Shown one piece after another: positions 23,509-32,111 of a DNA stretch of 64,000 nucleotides. A model generated the notes under the pieces. It saw nothing but the letters and a program-made list of their open reading frames with translations. It had not been told where the DNA came from and ran no database searches. A program made the position numbers and the translations under genes. Within the stretch, counting starts at the first letter, position 1. Each line of letters begins with the position of its first letter. This DNA is from Cribrihabitans marinus (lineage in GTDB: Bacteria > Pseudomonadota > Alphaproteobacteria > Rhodobacterales > Rhodobacteraceae). The DNA is taken from NCBI RefSeq assembly GCF_900109035.1, contig NZ_FNYD01000003.1:372001-436000 (forward strand), in the 5' to 3' direction.

Positions 23509-25664
23509 TGATCGGCGGCCTCTTTGCCAAGCTTAGCTTGAACACTGCGTCATTCGAAAAGGGCGTTAAAAACGCTCGTCAGACGATGGCTCGGATGGCA
23601 CGGGACATGAAGGTGGCGGCCGTCGGTGCCGCTGCTGCTGGTGCTGCTCTCGGAACGATGGGGGCTGCCGCAGTTCAGTCAGCGCGGGAGGTCGAGCGTC
23701 TGTCTCAGATGGCCGGTGCCGCGCCGCGAGACCTGCAGCGTTGGAGTGCTGCCAGCCGCAAAGTTGGTATTGACCAGGAAAAGCTCGCTGACATTCTGAA
23801 AGACGTGAATGATCGCGTCGGTGACTTTGCTGCGACCGGCGGCGGGCCTATGAAAGATTTCTTTGAGAATATTGGGCCAAAGGTCGGCGTGACTGCCGAT
23901 ATGTTCAAGGACCTGTCCGGACCTGATGCTCTGCAGCTCTATGTGTCGAGCCTTGAAAAAGCCGGCCTGAACCAGCAGCAGATGACCTTCTATATGGAAG
24001 CGATGGCGAGCGATGCCACGCTGCTCCTGCCACTTCTGAGAAATGGCGGCATCGAGATGGAGCGTCTCGGCGACGCCGCTGAAGCTGCAGGCCTGGTAAT
24101 GTCCAAGGAGATGATCGGAAACCTGACCGCAGCCGGTGCTGCTGTCGATGGCGTTCGCAACACATTCGTCGGAATGCGAAACACTATCATGTCTGAAATG
24201 GCACCCGCATTTACTCGACTTGCAGGTGCCATACGGGAGTCGATGAAAGAGGGCGGTGCTATCCGCGTTGTCTTTGAAGCTATTGCGAATAACGCGGGAC
24301 GGATTTCTTCATATGTCATGGCCGCTGCTGGCGCATTCGGTATCTATGCTGGTGCCGTAGCTGTGGCGACAGCAATGACGATGGGCTTCAAGCGTCTGCT
24401 TGTGCGCACTGGAATAGGAGCGCTGGTAGTTCTTCTTGGCGAAGCAACTCATCAATTCATGCGCGTCGCCGGAGCCGTTGGCTCTGTCGGTGAGGCATTC
24501 GGACTTTTCAAGGACTTGGCCAAGGGTGCTGTCAACTACGCCGTTGAGGCGTTCTTTTGGTTTGGTAATAGAGCGATTGGAGTGATGCGTGGGCTGGTTC
24601 TCGCATCCAAGCAGATCTTCCTGGGCTTCGGAGATGCCGTGAAAGCCGGCGTGGTCGTAGCGATGAACGGAATGATCCGCATCATTACAGGTGCAATCAA
24701 CGCTGTCATCGGTCAGATCCGCTCTGTCCAGTTCGCAATCAATGCTGCGATGAACAAGCTTCCAGGCTTCGACGGCAAGGTGATCGAATACACCCCGTTT
24801 CTCAAAGCTGAGAACATCGGAATGGAGTACATCGGGAATGCAGTCGAAGCTGGCAAGAAAGTCGGCGAGGCGTTCATGAAAGGACTGAACACAGACACCG
24901 CTGCTGCTCCCAAAATCTTCGACGTACCGACAATCTCAGAGCAGGTCGCGAAAATCGGCGGCATCCTTCGCGGCGCAGAAGCTCGCACGAAAGCCGCGAA
25001 CTCCGCCGCCTCAGATCTGAACACCACCCTTGCAAGTCTGGGTGACACGAATGACGGCGGTGCAGCCGGTGGTGCAAAAGAAGCTTCTGACGCGATCAAG
25101 GCACTCGAAGAGCAGATCCGGACAACGAAGTCGAATGTTGGCCAGATGCGTGATGCGTTCGCAGGTGCATTCTCTTCGATTGTTACGAAGTCTGCGACAG
25201 CGGGCGAGGCTGTCGGACGGCTGCTATCAAGGTTTGCTGACATGCTTGCGAACAAAGCATTCCAGGGCCTCTGGAACGGCACCCTCGGAAGCGGTGTCAA
25301 TGCGGGCGGTGGCTCGAACTGGCTCGGTCAGATCGGCAATGCGATCTTTGGCAGCCTGCCTGGCTTCGCGACCGGCACGCCGTTCGCGCCGGGTGGCCTG
25401 GCCATGGTCGGCGAGCGTGGCCCCGAGCTTGTGAACCTGCCGCGCGGATCGCGTGTGTTCGATGCGCAGCGCACACAAGGCCTGGTCGATGGCGGCACCC
25501 GCGGCCAGCTCGCAATCGCCCTGGCAGACGGTCTCAAGGCAGAGTGGATCGGCGAAGCTGGTGCGCAGAGCGTTCAGATCGTTCAGTCCGGAATTCAGCA
25601 ATACGACCGCCAAATGCCTGGCCGTCTTAATCAAATCGCATCAGACCCGAGGACACGCGGATGA
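23505..25664 (+). CDS. Tape measure protein
   Basis: A 719-residue tail length determinant. It starts MMIGGLFAKLSLNTASFEKG; residues 15-110 are helical with an A-rich hydrophobic stretch (AAVGAAAAGAALGTMGAAA), the middle (about 260-330) holds membrane-like helices (VMAAAGAFGIYAGAVAVATA), and the end has GGLAMVGERGPELVNLPRGS, the family's C-terminal signature. ATG 23505 (next ATG 23508) overlaps the chaperone stop. The length predicts a tail of roughly 110 nm if 0.15 nm per residue holds. Confidence 0.92.
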   Translation: MMIGGLFAKLSLNTASFEKGVKNARQTMARMARDMKVAAVGAAAAGAALGTMGAAAVQSAREVERLSQMAGAAPRDLQRWSAASRKVGIDQEKLADILKDVNDRVGDFAATGGGPMKDFFENIGPKVGVTADMFKDLSGPDALQLYVSSLEKAGLNQQQMTFYMEAMASDATLLLPLLRNGGIEMERLGDAAEAAGLVMSKEMIGNLTAAGAAVDGVRNTFVGMRNTIMSEMAPAFTRLAGAIRESMKEGGAIRVVFEAIANNAGRISSYVMAAAGAFGIYAGAVAVATAMTMGFKRLLVRTGIGALVVLLGEATHQFMRVAGAVGSVGEAFGLFKDLAKGAVNYAVEAFFWFGNRAIGVMRGLVLASKQIFLGFGDAVKAGVVVAMNGMIRIITGAINAVIGQIRSVQFAINAAMNKLPGFDGKVIEYTPFLKAENIGMEYIGNAVEAGKKVGEAFMKGLNTDTAAAPKIFDVPTISEQVAKIGGILRGAEARTKAANSAASDLNTTLASLGDTNDGGAAGGAKEASDAIKALEEQIRTTKSNVGQMRDAFAGAFSSIVTKSATAGEAVGRLLSRFADMLANKAFQGLWNGTLGSGVNAGGGSNWLGQIGNAIFGSLPGFATGTPFAPGGLAMVGERGPELVNLPRGSRVFDAQRTQGLVDGGTRGQLAIALADGLKAEWIGEAGAQSVQIVQSGIQQYDRQMPGRLNQIASDPRTRG

Positions 25665-26314
25665 GCTTCATTTTTCCACTGCAATTCAGAGAGTTCGCAG
25701 CCGGACTTCGTGTAAATTCGCAAGAGTTTGATCTGTCGGAAAGTCTCCGCGTCACAGAAGACGGCGGAGGCCGGATGCTTGTTTCTGAATCTGGCCCGCG
25801 GCTGTGGCAGGGGTCGTTGACAATCACGACGGATACACATGTCGCACAAGACCAGGCACAGGCGCTGGCACAAGTTATGCGCTCTGCCGGCGCTTCATTC
25901 TTGATCGGAAACCTGAAAAGGAAATTTCCAAAGGCCGATCCCATGGGTTCTATCCTGGGCGCGGCTTCGGTGACACTGTCTGCGCCTATTACCGGATCGA
26001 ACACGATCAGTCTGTCTGGTTTACCGTCCGGATATGTTCTGACGGCAGGCGATTATCTTTCCTTCGCATACGGCGACGAAGACGAAAAAGTAGCTCTTCA
26101 CCAGGTCACGGTTGGCGGCGTTGCGGAGACTGACGGCACGCTGACTGTCGGCGTGGTTTCCCGCGTTCGCCCTGGAGCTTTCGACGGTGCTGCGGTGACG
26201 CTCATCGGTGCTGCGTGTAAGGCGATTATCGTACCAGGATCTTTCAAAGCCGGTCGCATCGGTCTCGCGTCGACATCTGGCTTCTCATTCTCATTCAAGC
26301 AGACGTTGAGGTGA
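25661..26314 (+). CDS. Distal tail protein candidate
   Basis: A 217-residue beta-rich protein after the tape measure, in the position of a Dit (distal tail) protein. It opens MSFIFPLQFREFAAGLRVNS and has a compact N-terminal beta domain (residues 1-90) plus a Gly/Val-rich second part with VTLSAPITGSNTISLSGLPS. ATG 25661 overlaps the tape measure stop. The fold is inferred from position and pattern. Confidence 0.65.
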   Translation: MSFIFPLQFREFAAGLRVNSQEFDLSESLRVTEDGGGRMLVSESGPRLWQGSLTITTDTHVAQDQAQALAQVMRSAGASFLIGNLKRKFPKADPMGSILGAASVTLSAPITGSNTISLSGLPSGYVLTAGDYLSFAYGDEDEKVALHQVTVGGVAETDGTLTVGVVSRVRPGAFDGAAVTLIGAACKAIIVPGSFKAGRIGLASTSGFSFSFKQTLR

Positions 26315-26318
26315 TAGG

Positions 26319-26951
26319 GTGTTGATTTCAAACAAGATGCAATTGGCGCTTCAAACCGGCGCGGTTATCCCAAGATGGCTTGTTTGGGTTTGCGCAAAAG
26401 ACGAAAGTACAGGAGAGCTGCAGAAGTTCGGACTCTGGTCCGGAGATGATGATGCGTCTTTTGAAATTGATGGTGAAGTGCGTGAATACCTTGCCTCCGG
26501 CGGCTTTATCACGATGAGTGACCCGACATATGAAGCCGGAACAAATGTTCAGAAACAACGACTTACTTTCAGTATGTTATCTGATGAAGTTAAGGCCGCA
26601 GTTCAGCAATACTCACTGCGTCTTGCTCCTGTCGAAATCCATCTGACTTTGCATGACGTTGAAACATGGGAAATCGTTGATGTCGCCAGAGCGTTCAAAG
26701 GAACCGTCGAAGACCCCGCCATAAGCGACAGCGCGAAATCAGACTCCGGCACCTCATCTTCCACGCTCGAACTGTCGCTTGTTTCGACTTCTCGTGCAGG
26801 AACTCGAACACTTGCCGCGAAGAAAAGTGCGGCGTCACTCCGACTGCGAAATGAATCTGACAGGGGGCGTGCGTATGCTGATCTTGCGGGTGCTGATATC
26901 GATGTCGAGTGGGGAGAGGAAGACAGTTCAGGTTATTTTGTCCGCCGGTAG
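26319..26951 (+). CDS. Tail protein, unknown, between Dit and glycine-rich protein
   Basis: A 210-residue protein with GTG start at 26319. Residues 20-150 are beta-rich (PRWLVWVCAKDESTGELQK, then VEIHLTLHDVETWEIVDV), the C-terminus is basic/Ala-rich with a VEWGEEDSSGYFVRR end. It resembles tail proteins of the DUF2163 sort in order and length, but I cannot confirm it. It lies in the tail tip cluster. Its last bases overlap promoter F. Confidence 0.6.
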   Translation: MLISNKMQLALQTGAVIPRWLVWVCAKDESTGELQKFGLWSGDDDASFEIDGEVREYLASGGFITMSDPTYEAGTNVQKQRLTFSMLSDEVKAAVQQYSLRLAPVEIHLTLHDVETWEIVDVARAFKGTVEDPAISDSAKSDSGTSSSTLELSLVSTSRAGTRTLAAKKSAASLRLRNESDRGRAYADLAGADIDVEWGEEDSSGYFVRR

Positions 26952-26978
26952 CGGCGGGCAGGCCACATCTCCTGAGTA
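26941..26978 (+). promoter_or_regulatory. Phage sigma-32-like promoter F (glycine-rich tail gene, leaderless)
   Basis: Left box TCCGCCGGT at 26941, right box GGCCACATCTCC at 26961-26972, five bases, then ATG at 26978 at the predicted +1. Confidence 0.7.
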
Positions 26979-27793
26979 TGGAATATTATTCAATTCAGCC
27001 TGTTGAACTAACTGCGCCGCTCGTCGAGGTCAGCGGCGGAATTGCGACTGACTATACAGATGAAAATGGCGTAGATTTTACGCTTGTCGAGATAAAGAAT
27101 ACTGAACTCATTGAAGTTTCGGTATCCGGATGGATTGAAGTTGAGTCTGTCGGAGGATCGGGGGGTGGCGGCAGCGGTCGTTCTTCCGAATTCGGAGAAG
27201 GCGGTGGCGGCGGTGGCGGCGCAGGTGGTGTTTCTTGTGTGAGGATTTTTGTTTTTGCGGGGACTTACGAAGCGATAATCGGTAGCGGCGGCGCGACGGA
27301 AGGAAATGGCTCTGCGAGCTCTATTTTTGGAGTTGTTGGGAGAGGCGGCGGCGGAGCAACAACTGCAAGTAACGGTCAGCAACAGCTGACTTCCCAATCT
27401 GGCGGGTCCGGCGGCGGGGCTTCTCGGAGGCTCACTAATTCATACGGTGCAAATTCAACTCAGTGCGAGGAGCCGTTCAGCGGTCGGGGCGGATCGGGCG
27501 GTCATTCGTCAACGGGTGGCGGTGGCGGCGGTGGCGGCGCAGGTGGAAATGGTGGTACCAGTTACAGTATGGCACCAGGCGCAGGCGGCGCAGGCGCTTA
27601 CAGCATGTTGACAGAGACGCCGGTTCTTCAAGCTGCCGGGGGTCCGGGGGGTGCTGGGCTCGGTGACGCAGCGAACGGTCAGAGCGGCGCGCAAAATTCA
27701 GGCAACGGCGGTGGTGGCGGTGATAACGGCCCAGGCGGTGGCCTTGGCGGTAATGGTGCGTCCGGAATTATCCGCCTCAGATTTGAAAGGTAG
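26978..27793 (+). CDS. Glycine-rich tail tip/adhesin candidate
   Basis: A 271-residue protein with a beta-rich N-terminus (MEYYSIQPVELTAPLVEVSG) and a very glycine-rich body with runs such as GGGGGGGAGG and GGSGGGASRR (residues about 70-255), like the polyglycine type II sheets of phage receptor-binding proteins; it ends IIRLRFER, a frequent cap. No Shine-Dalgarno sequence; ATG 26978 is 5 bases after the box, so leaderless is likely. It probably adheres to a surface receptor. The Gly blocks are made by repeated DNA and may vary. Confidence 0.75.
   Translation: MEYYSIQPVELTAPLVEVSGGIATDYTDENGVDFTLVEIKNTELIEVSVSGWIEVESVGGSGGGGSGRSSEFGEGGGGGGGAGGVSCVRIFVFAGTYEAIIGSGGATEGNGSASSIFGVVGRGGGGATTASNGQQQLTSQSGGSGGGASRRLTNSYGANSTQCEEPFSGRGGSGGHSSTGGGGGGGGAGGNGGTSYSMAPGAGGAGAYSMLTETPVLQAAGGPGGAGLGDAANGQSGAQNSGNGGGGGDNGPGGGLGGNGASGIIRLRFER
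27200..27546 (+). repeat. 29-bp direct repeat coding polyglycine
   Basis: An identical 29-base GGC/GGT-rich block is found at 27200-27228 and at 27518-27546 within the glycine-rich gene. Recombination between them would remove or add about 318 bases in frame. Confidence 0.7.
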
Positions 27794-27802
27794 TAGTCAA
27801 AA

Positions 27803-28174
27803 ATGGCAAACTACGCAGTAATCTCAAGGACGCCTGTCGACTATCTTCCCGTCGCACATGAAGTGCAGCGCGTTCTTGTTGTCGATAATGAACTCCTGCT
27901 CGATGAAGGCGGCGTTGAGCAGTCACAGCGCGGAGTAGACTGGCTGAAATGGCTTCTCAATGTCGACGCTGTTCAAACATCATACACTTCATCAATTCGG
28001 CACCGCTATGCGTCTCCCGGTATGCTCTACTACGACCAGCTCGACATCTTCATTGAAGCCCGGCCGTATCCGTCATGGACGCTCGATGCATCCGGAAATT
28101 GGCAGCCCCCGATGCCCATGCCAGATGACGGCAAAGAATACGAGTGGAATGAAGAGACCAATTCCTGGATTTAA
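27803..28174 (+). CDS. Tail-associated protein with W-P-P-x-P motif
   Basis: A 123-residue protein, beta-rich start (YAVISRTPVDYLPVAHEVQR) and C-terminal PYPSWTLDASGNWQPPMPMP plus EYEWNEE and a final Trp pair. The YPSW-x(8)-WxPPxP pattern occurs in small phage tail proteins beside fibres. Role is inferred as a tail fibre or baseplate accessory. It lies 9 bases after the glycine-rich gene. Confidence 0.6.
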   Translation: MANYAVISRTPVDYLPVAHEVQRVLVVDNELLLDEGGVEQSQRGVDWLKWLLNVDAVQTSYTSSIRHRYASPGMLYYDQLDIFIEARPYPSWTLDASGNWQPPMPMPDDGKEYEWNEETNSWI

Positions 28175-28177
28175 CTG

Positions 28178-28215
28178 ACCGCCGAATAACACCCCCAGGC
28201 CACATCTCCTCTCTA
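28178..28215 (+). promoter_or_regulatory. Phage sigma-32-like promoter G (tail tip, leaderless)
   Basis: Left box ACCGCCGAA at 28178, right box GGCCACATCTCC at 28198-28209, five bases, then ATG 28215 at the predicted +1. Confidence 0.75.
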
Positions 28216-28625
28216 TGAGTAGATTGCTAAATTGGCGCTCGCGCCTTCACACATATCTTGCAAACAACGCAAGAACTCCGTTCCAGCCGGGATTCTTCGA
28301 CTGCAGTCTGATGCCCGCTGCCGCGCTCGATGCAATGACCGGGACAGATCCGGCTGCTGCATATCGTGGCAACTATTCGACTGTTGAGGAAGGGTTGGCT
28401 CTTCTTCAGGCGGACGGCTTCGAAGACCAAGTCGCACTTGTCGCATCTATCTACCCAGAAATTCCAGTTCTACATGCAACGGAAGGCGATGTCGCAGTTG
28501 TGAAGCAGGGTCGCGATCTCGGCCTCGGAATTGTTCTCGGTGCGTCCGTCGCTGTCACAGCTCGGCGCGGCATTGCTCAGCTCCCTCTCACTGCCGCTTC
28601 CAGAATTTTCCAGGTGTCAGCATGA
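28215..28625 (+). CDS. DUF6950-like, NlpC/P60-type tail protein
   Basis: A 136-residue protein with the pattern NWRSRLHTYL, FDCSLMPAAALDAMTG, then AYRGNYST; this is the DUF6950-like, cysteine peptidase-like (Cys in F-D-C-x-L) family found before the host-specificity tip gene of many HK97-like phages. It may help cut peptidoglycan for DNA entry. ATG 28215 is 5 bases after the promoter box; no Shine-Dalgarno sequence. The stop overlaps the J-like start. Confidence 0.75.
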   Translation: MSRLLNWRSRLHTYLANNARTPFQPGFFDCSLMPAAALDAMTGTDPAAAYRGNYSTVEEGLALLQADGFEDQVALVASIYPEIPVLHATEGDVAVVKQGRDLGLGIVLGASVAVTARRGIAQLPLTAASRIFQVSA

Positions 28626-31600
28626 ATTTTCGCAAAGTTTTCCCGTGGGCTGTTCTTGCAGCGATAGCTGCCAGCCCTGTTCATGCTGACCCGATTACAG
28701 CTGCTGTCACCGCGATCGGCGGATTTTTCTCTACTGTCGGTGGAACTGCCGTCGGTGGATTTCTTTTGCGCACGGCGGCGTCAGTTGGCTTGTCTGCGCT
28801 TGCCACTGCACTGTCTCCGAATAAAGGCCAGCAACAGCAGCGCGGTATTTCGACGTCTACTACAACTGCCGGCGGCACACAGCCTCAAACCGTTGTTCTC
28901 GGCCGATACGCTACCGCCGGTCATCACGAATGCCCGCCGATGACGCACGGTCTGTCCGGTTCAGATCAGGTCAAATACATGACGTATGTTATCTCCCTGT
29001 CTGACTACCTGATTTCAGATATCGCATGGGTCATCGTGAACGGTAACCGCACGCGCTTCACAACTCAGCGCGCGGATGGCGACGGCTACTGCGGCATGAC
29101 CGACAACGGCGGCAAATACATAGATCGTGCGTGGCTGCGCTGGCACGACGGAACGCAGACAGTTGCCGATGAGATGCTTGTCGAAACATACGGCGGGTAT
29201 GAGCGACCCTGGACAGAAGATCATATTTTGACCGGCGTTGCTTATGCGGCGATGACATTTAAGTGGGATTCCGGATACACGCAGTTTCCGGAGGTCCTGT
29301 TCGAAGTTGACGGAGCGCCGCTTTATGACCCCCGTCAGGATACATCTGTCGGCGGCGATGGAGATCAAATTTGGGATGACGTGAGCACTCACGCGTTCAC
29401 CGAAAACCCTGTTGTGATGATCTACAATATTCTGCGTGGCCTGCGTCTCGCAGACGGCACTCTATACGGCCTCGGCGTAGATGCGGAAGACCTGCCACTT
29501 GATCGGTGGGTCGCAGCTATGAACACATGCGATGAAGCGGCGAGTTCCGGCGGCGGGCAGCGTCGTGAAAAGCGTTACAAAGCCGGCATCGAATTCACGC
29601 TTGAGACTGAGCCTCTTTCCGTCATTGAAGACTTATTGAAGTCCTGCGGCGGTCGCGTCGCAGAGTGCGGTGGTTTCTGGAATATTTCGCTCGGCCCTGC
29701 ACCGTTCGCGCGTGCTCACATTGATGATGAAGACTTGATCGTCTCTGATCCGCGCGAGACTGCACCATTTCGCGGGCTCAAAGATACATACAATAGCATT
29801 CATGCAAGCCATCTGGACCGGTATAGAAATTGGGTGTCTCGCGATGCTCCAACTTTCTACAAAGATGGGTGGATTCAAGAAGATGACGGCCGCAGTCTTG
29901 TTGCAGAGCTGAACCTGACAACTGTCACGCAATACGGCCAGGTTCAGCGCCTGATGCAGGAGTTGGTTACAGACAACAGGCTTATGATAACACATTCGCT
30001 GACACTGCCGCCGACCGCACTCGGACTGCTACCGCTCGATACTTTGACATGGACAAGTGATGAGCACGGATACGAGGCGAAACTGTTTGAAATTCAGAGC
30101 AAGGTCATCGACCCTGCGACACTGAATGTCAAAGTTGCACTGCGTGAGCGCAGCCCTGATGAGTATGTCTACGAATATTACGGCGGAACTGACTATGAAG
30201 AAACCCCAGGATACCCCGAGGGCATTGATGACGGCAGTCCAGATCCGGAAGACAATCCGACCGACGAGAAATACACAGATCCAGTCACCGGTGATCCGCT
30301 GTCGCCTGTGCGCCCTGTCGCCAGCCTTGGCGATGTGATCGCGCTGCATGACGGAGCTGTGTCGCGCTCGACAGATGGCGGTGCCGAATGGGTCCGGCTG
30401 CCGGGGACGTTCGGACCGGCGCGGGAAATTTCCGCGATCGACGGGCAGGGGTTCCTTGTCTGGACTGCAGGTTCTGAAATCGCTTACTCATCGGCGTTGC
30501 GGCGCTGGAATACTCTGACACCGAATGGGTTCTCGACTGAAAGCCTGGCGATTACGAATGGTGATTTTGAGGCTGGCAGTTTGTCGGGCTGGACTGTGAA
30601 TTCCGGGGCCCCAAGCGTGCTCGATACAGCACAACCACCGCAACAAGGCGGTAAATTTTATCTGGCGTCCAATGAAGTTTTCGAAGCGATGCAAGTTGTT
30701 TCACTTCCTCCTGCGGTAAATACGAGTAAGCTTTTCTTGCGTGCTGATGTATATTCTCCGGACGCAACAGCTCAGATTGAGGTGCGCTCAAATTGGAATG
30801 GTGCCTCTTACACTTTGCCAGATGTTCGGCTTTATCCAGAAGATCCGTTTAACACAAATTATCAGTCTGACAGTCTTGCTGAAATACGCGTCAGCGGAGA
30901 CGGAGCGTCACTCATTGGCGACTTGATCAACATTGAAGCAAGAATTGATACGGGTGACGATGAGCGGCTCGGCTTCAGATTCAAAGATATTGAAGGTCTT
31001 CGATACTGGTCGGGAAGTGTTGGCAATAACATCTCCAGTCAGTCTGATTTGATTTACATATCACCACCGTACGGAGAAACGCTAAAAGACATCACTATAA
31101 ACTTGAGCAGTCCGGACCGCCCTGGTCTTTCAGTTCAGCTTGAAATTCCAGCGGGATGGCGTCCGCCGATCGGACTAAATAACGTGAATCCTGGCTATTA
31201 CAGTATCGACGCGAGACATGTTTCAAGTCAAACGCACTTGTCTATACCATCACTGAATCCAGTCGGCTTGATTGAGACGCGGAATGCGTCTGGACTTAGC
31301 ATCTGGGAAACAATTGAAATCGAGCTGCCGTCTAATTTGGGAGCGCAAGTTGAACTGTTTTTGCGGGGTAGTGACGGTGACTACGTAGATAACGTTCGCG
31401 CAGAAGTCATAAGTGAAGGCGACTCCTCCGTACGTTGCATCGCCCGCGACCTGGCAGCCAGGCGCCACCTGGTCGCGACAGACACTGGCATTCATGCTGT
31501 GGTCGACGGCGCGGCATCGCAGCTTTGCGAGACGCCTTTTGCCGCTGACTTCTTGGCTGGGAATGATGACATGCTGGTCATTGCTTCCGGGGCTGACATT

Positions 31601-32041
31601 GCGATTTCAGAAGACAACGGCGCGTCCTGGTCGCAGCACACCGCCGCCGGATCTGTTGTTGATCTGCATGCGCGTCCCGATGCTGTTGCTGTGCTCTTCG
31701 ACGGCAGCGTCATTTCGATCGCAGGGGCAGGGCTGACAGAGGTTTCAAATCTCGGATCGTCTCACAAGCTCGCATATGACGCGCGCGGCCGACGGTGGAT
31801 TGCGGTGTCAGAGAGCGGCGAGGTGCAATCGAGCGCGGACCTCGCGGCCTGGACGCCGGCGCCAGATATGCCGATATCTACGGCGGCCGGTGAACGCACC
31901 CTGATACCTCTCGACATCGGTCGTTTTATCGGCCGCGCCGGCGCATCCAAGGACTTGTTCTGGAAAGATCGAGCATCTGGAAGCTGGAGCGTTGGGCCCA
32001 GCCTGACATCGCAAATTCGAGACATGACAGAAGTCAAGTAA
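28622..32041 (+). CDS. Tail tip host-specificity protein (J-like) with Asp-box and CBM-like C-terminus
   Basis: A 1139-residue tail tip protein. It starts with a hydrophobic, signal-like segment (MNFRKVFPWAVLAAIAASPV, then HA). Residues about 90-520 are the J-like core (TVVLGRYATAGHHECPPMT; VMIYNILRGLRLADGTLYG; FRGLKDTYNSIHASHLDRYR). From about 580 the protein differs: an Asp-box STDGGAEW near 583-590, a carbohydrate-binding-like stretch NGDFEAGSLSGW (near 645), and a second Asp-box SEDNGASW near 995-1003, followed by propeller-like repeats to the end. The family's core threads the tail tip; the C-terminus likely binds or cuts a surface glycan. Confidence 0.85.
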   Translation: MNFRKVFPWAVLAAIAASPVHADPITAAVTAIGGFFSTVGGTAVGGFLLRTAASVGLSALATALSPNKGQQQQRGISTSTTTAGGTQPQTVVLGRYATAGHHECPPMTHGLSGSDQVKYMTYVISLSDYLISDIAWVIVNGNRTRFTTQRADGDGYCGMTDNGGKYIDRAWLRWHDGTQTVADEMLVETYGGYERPWTEDHILTGVAYAAMTFKWDSGYTQFPEVLFEVDGAPLYDPRQDTSVGGDGDQIWDDVSTHAFTENPVVMIYNILRGLRLADGTLYGLGVDAEDLPLDRWVAAMNTCDEAASSGGGQRREKRYKAGIEFTLETEPLSVIEDLLKSCGGRVAECGGFWNISLGPAPFARAHIDDEDLIVSDPRETAPFRGLKDTYNSIHASHLDRYRNWVSRDAPTFYKDGWIQEDDGRSLVAELNLTTVTQYGQVQRLMQELVTDNRLMITHSLTLPPTALGLLPLDTLTWTSDEHGYEAKLFEIQSKVIDPATLNVKVALRERSPDEYVYEYYGGTDYEETPGYPEGIDDGSPDPEDNPTDEKYTDPVTGDPLSPVRPVASLGDVIALHDGAVSRSTDGGAEWVRLPGTFGPAREISAIDGQGFLVWTAGSEIAYSSALRRWNTLTPNGFSTESLAITNGDFEAGSLSGWTVNSGAPSVLDTAQPPQQGGKFYLASNEVFEAMQVVSLPPAVNTSKLFLRADVYSPDATAQIEVRSNWNGASYTLPDVRLYPEDPFNTNYQSDSLAEIRVSGDGASLIGDLINIEARIDTGDDERLGFRFKDIEGLRYWSGSVGNNISSQSDLIYISPPYGETLKDITINLSSPDRPGLSVQLEIPAGWRPPIGLNNVNPGYYSIDARHVSSQTHLSIPSLNPVGLIETRNASGLSIWETIEIELPSNLGAQVELFLRGSDGDYVDNVRAEVISEGDSSVRCIARDLAARRHLVATDTGIHAVVDGAASQLCETPFAADFLAGNDDMLVIASGADIAISEDNGASWSQHTAAGSVVDLHARPDAVAVLFDGSVISIAGAGLTEVSNLGSSHKLAYDARGRRWIAVSESGEVQSSADLAAWTPAPDMPISTAAGERTLIPLDIGRFIGRAGASKDLFWKDRASGSWSVGPSLTSQIRDMTEVK

Positions 32042-32052
32042 GGCTGACTTCG

Positions 32053-32090
32053 GCGCGCGAGAGTGAGCGTCGGGCCACATCTCCTTGTAA
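32053..32090 (+). promoter_or_regulatory. Phage sigma-32-like promoter H (lysis)
   Basis: Left box GCGCGCGAG at 32053, right box GGCCACATCTCC at 32073-32084, predicted start near 32090. The endolysin ATG (32112) follows with AGGGA between. Confidence 0.75.
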
Positions 32091-32111
32091 GATAAGACAG
32101 GGATATTTGGC

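Noticed and set aside
2876-32090. The dispersed 33-base elements as a CRISPR array, transposon ends or integrase sites
   Set aside because: They are spread over 29 kb with no regular spacing, no target duplications, one orientation, and sit at gene starts; promoter is the simplest reading.
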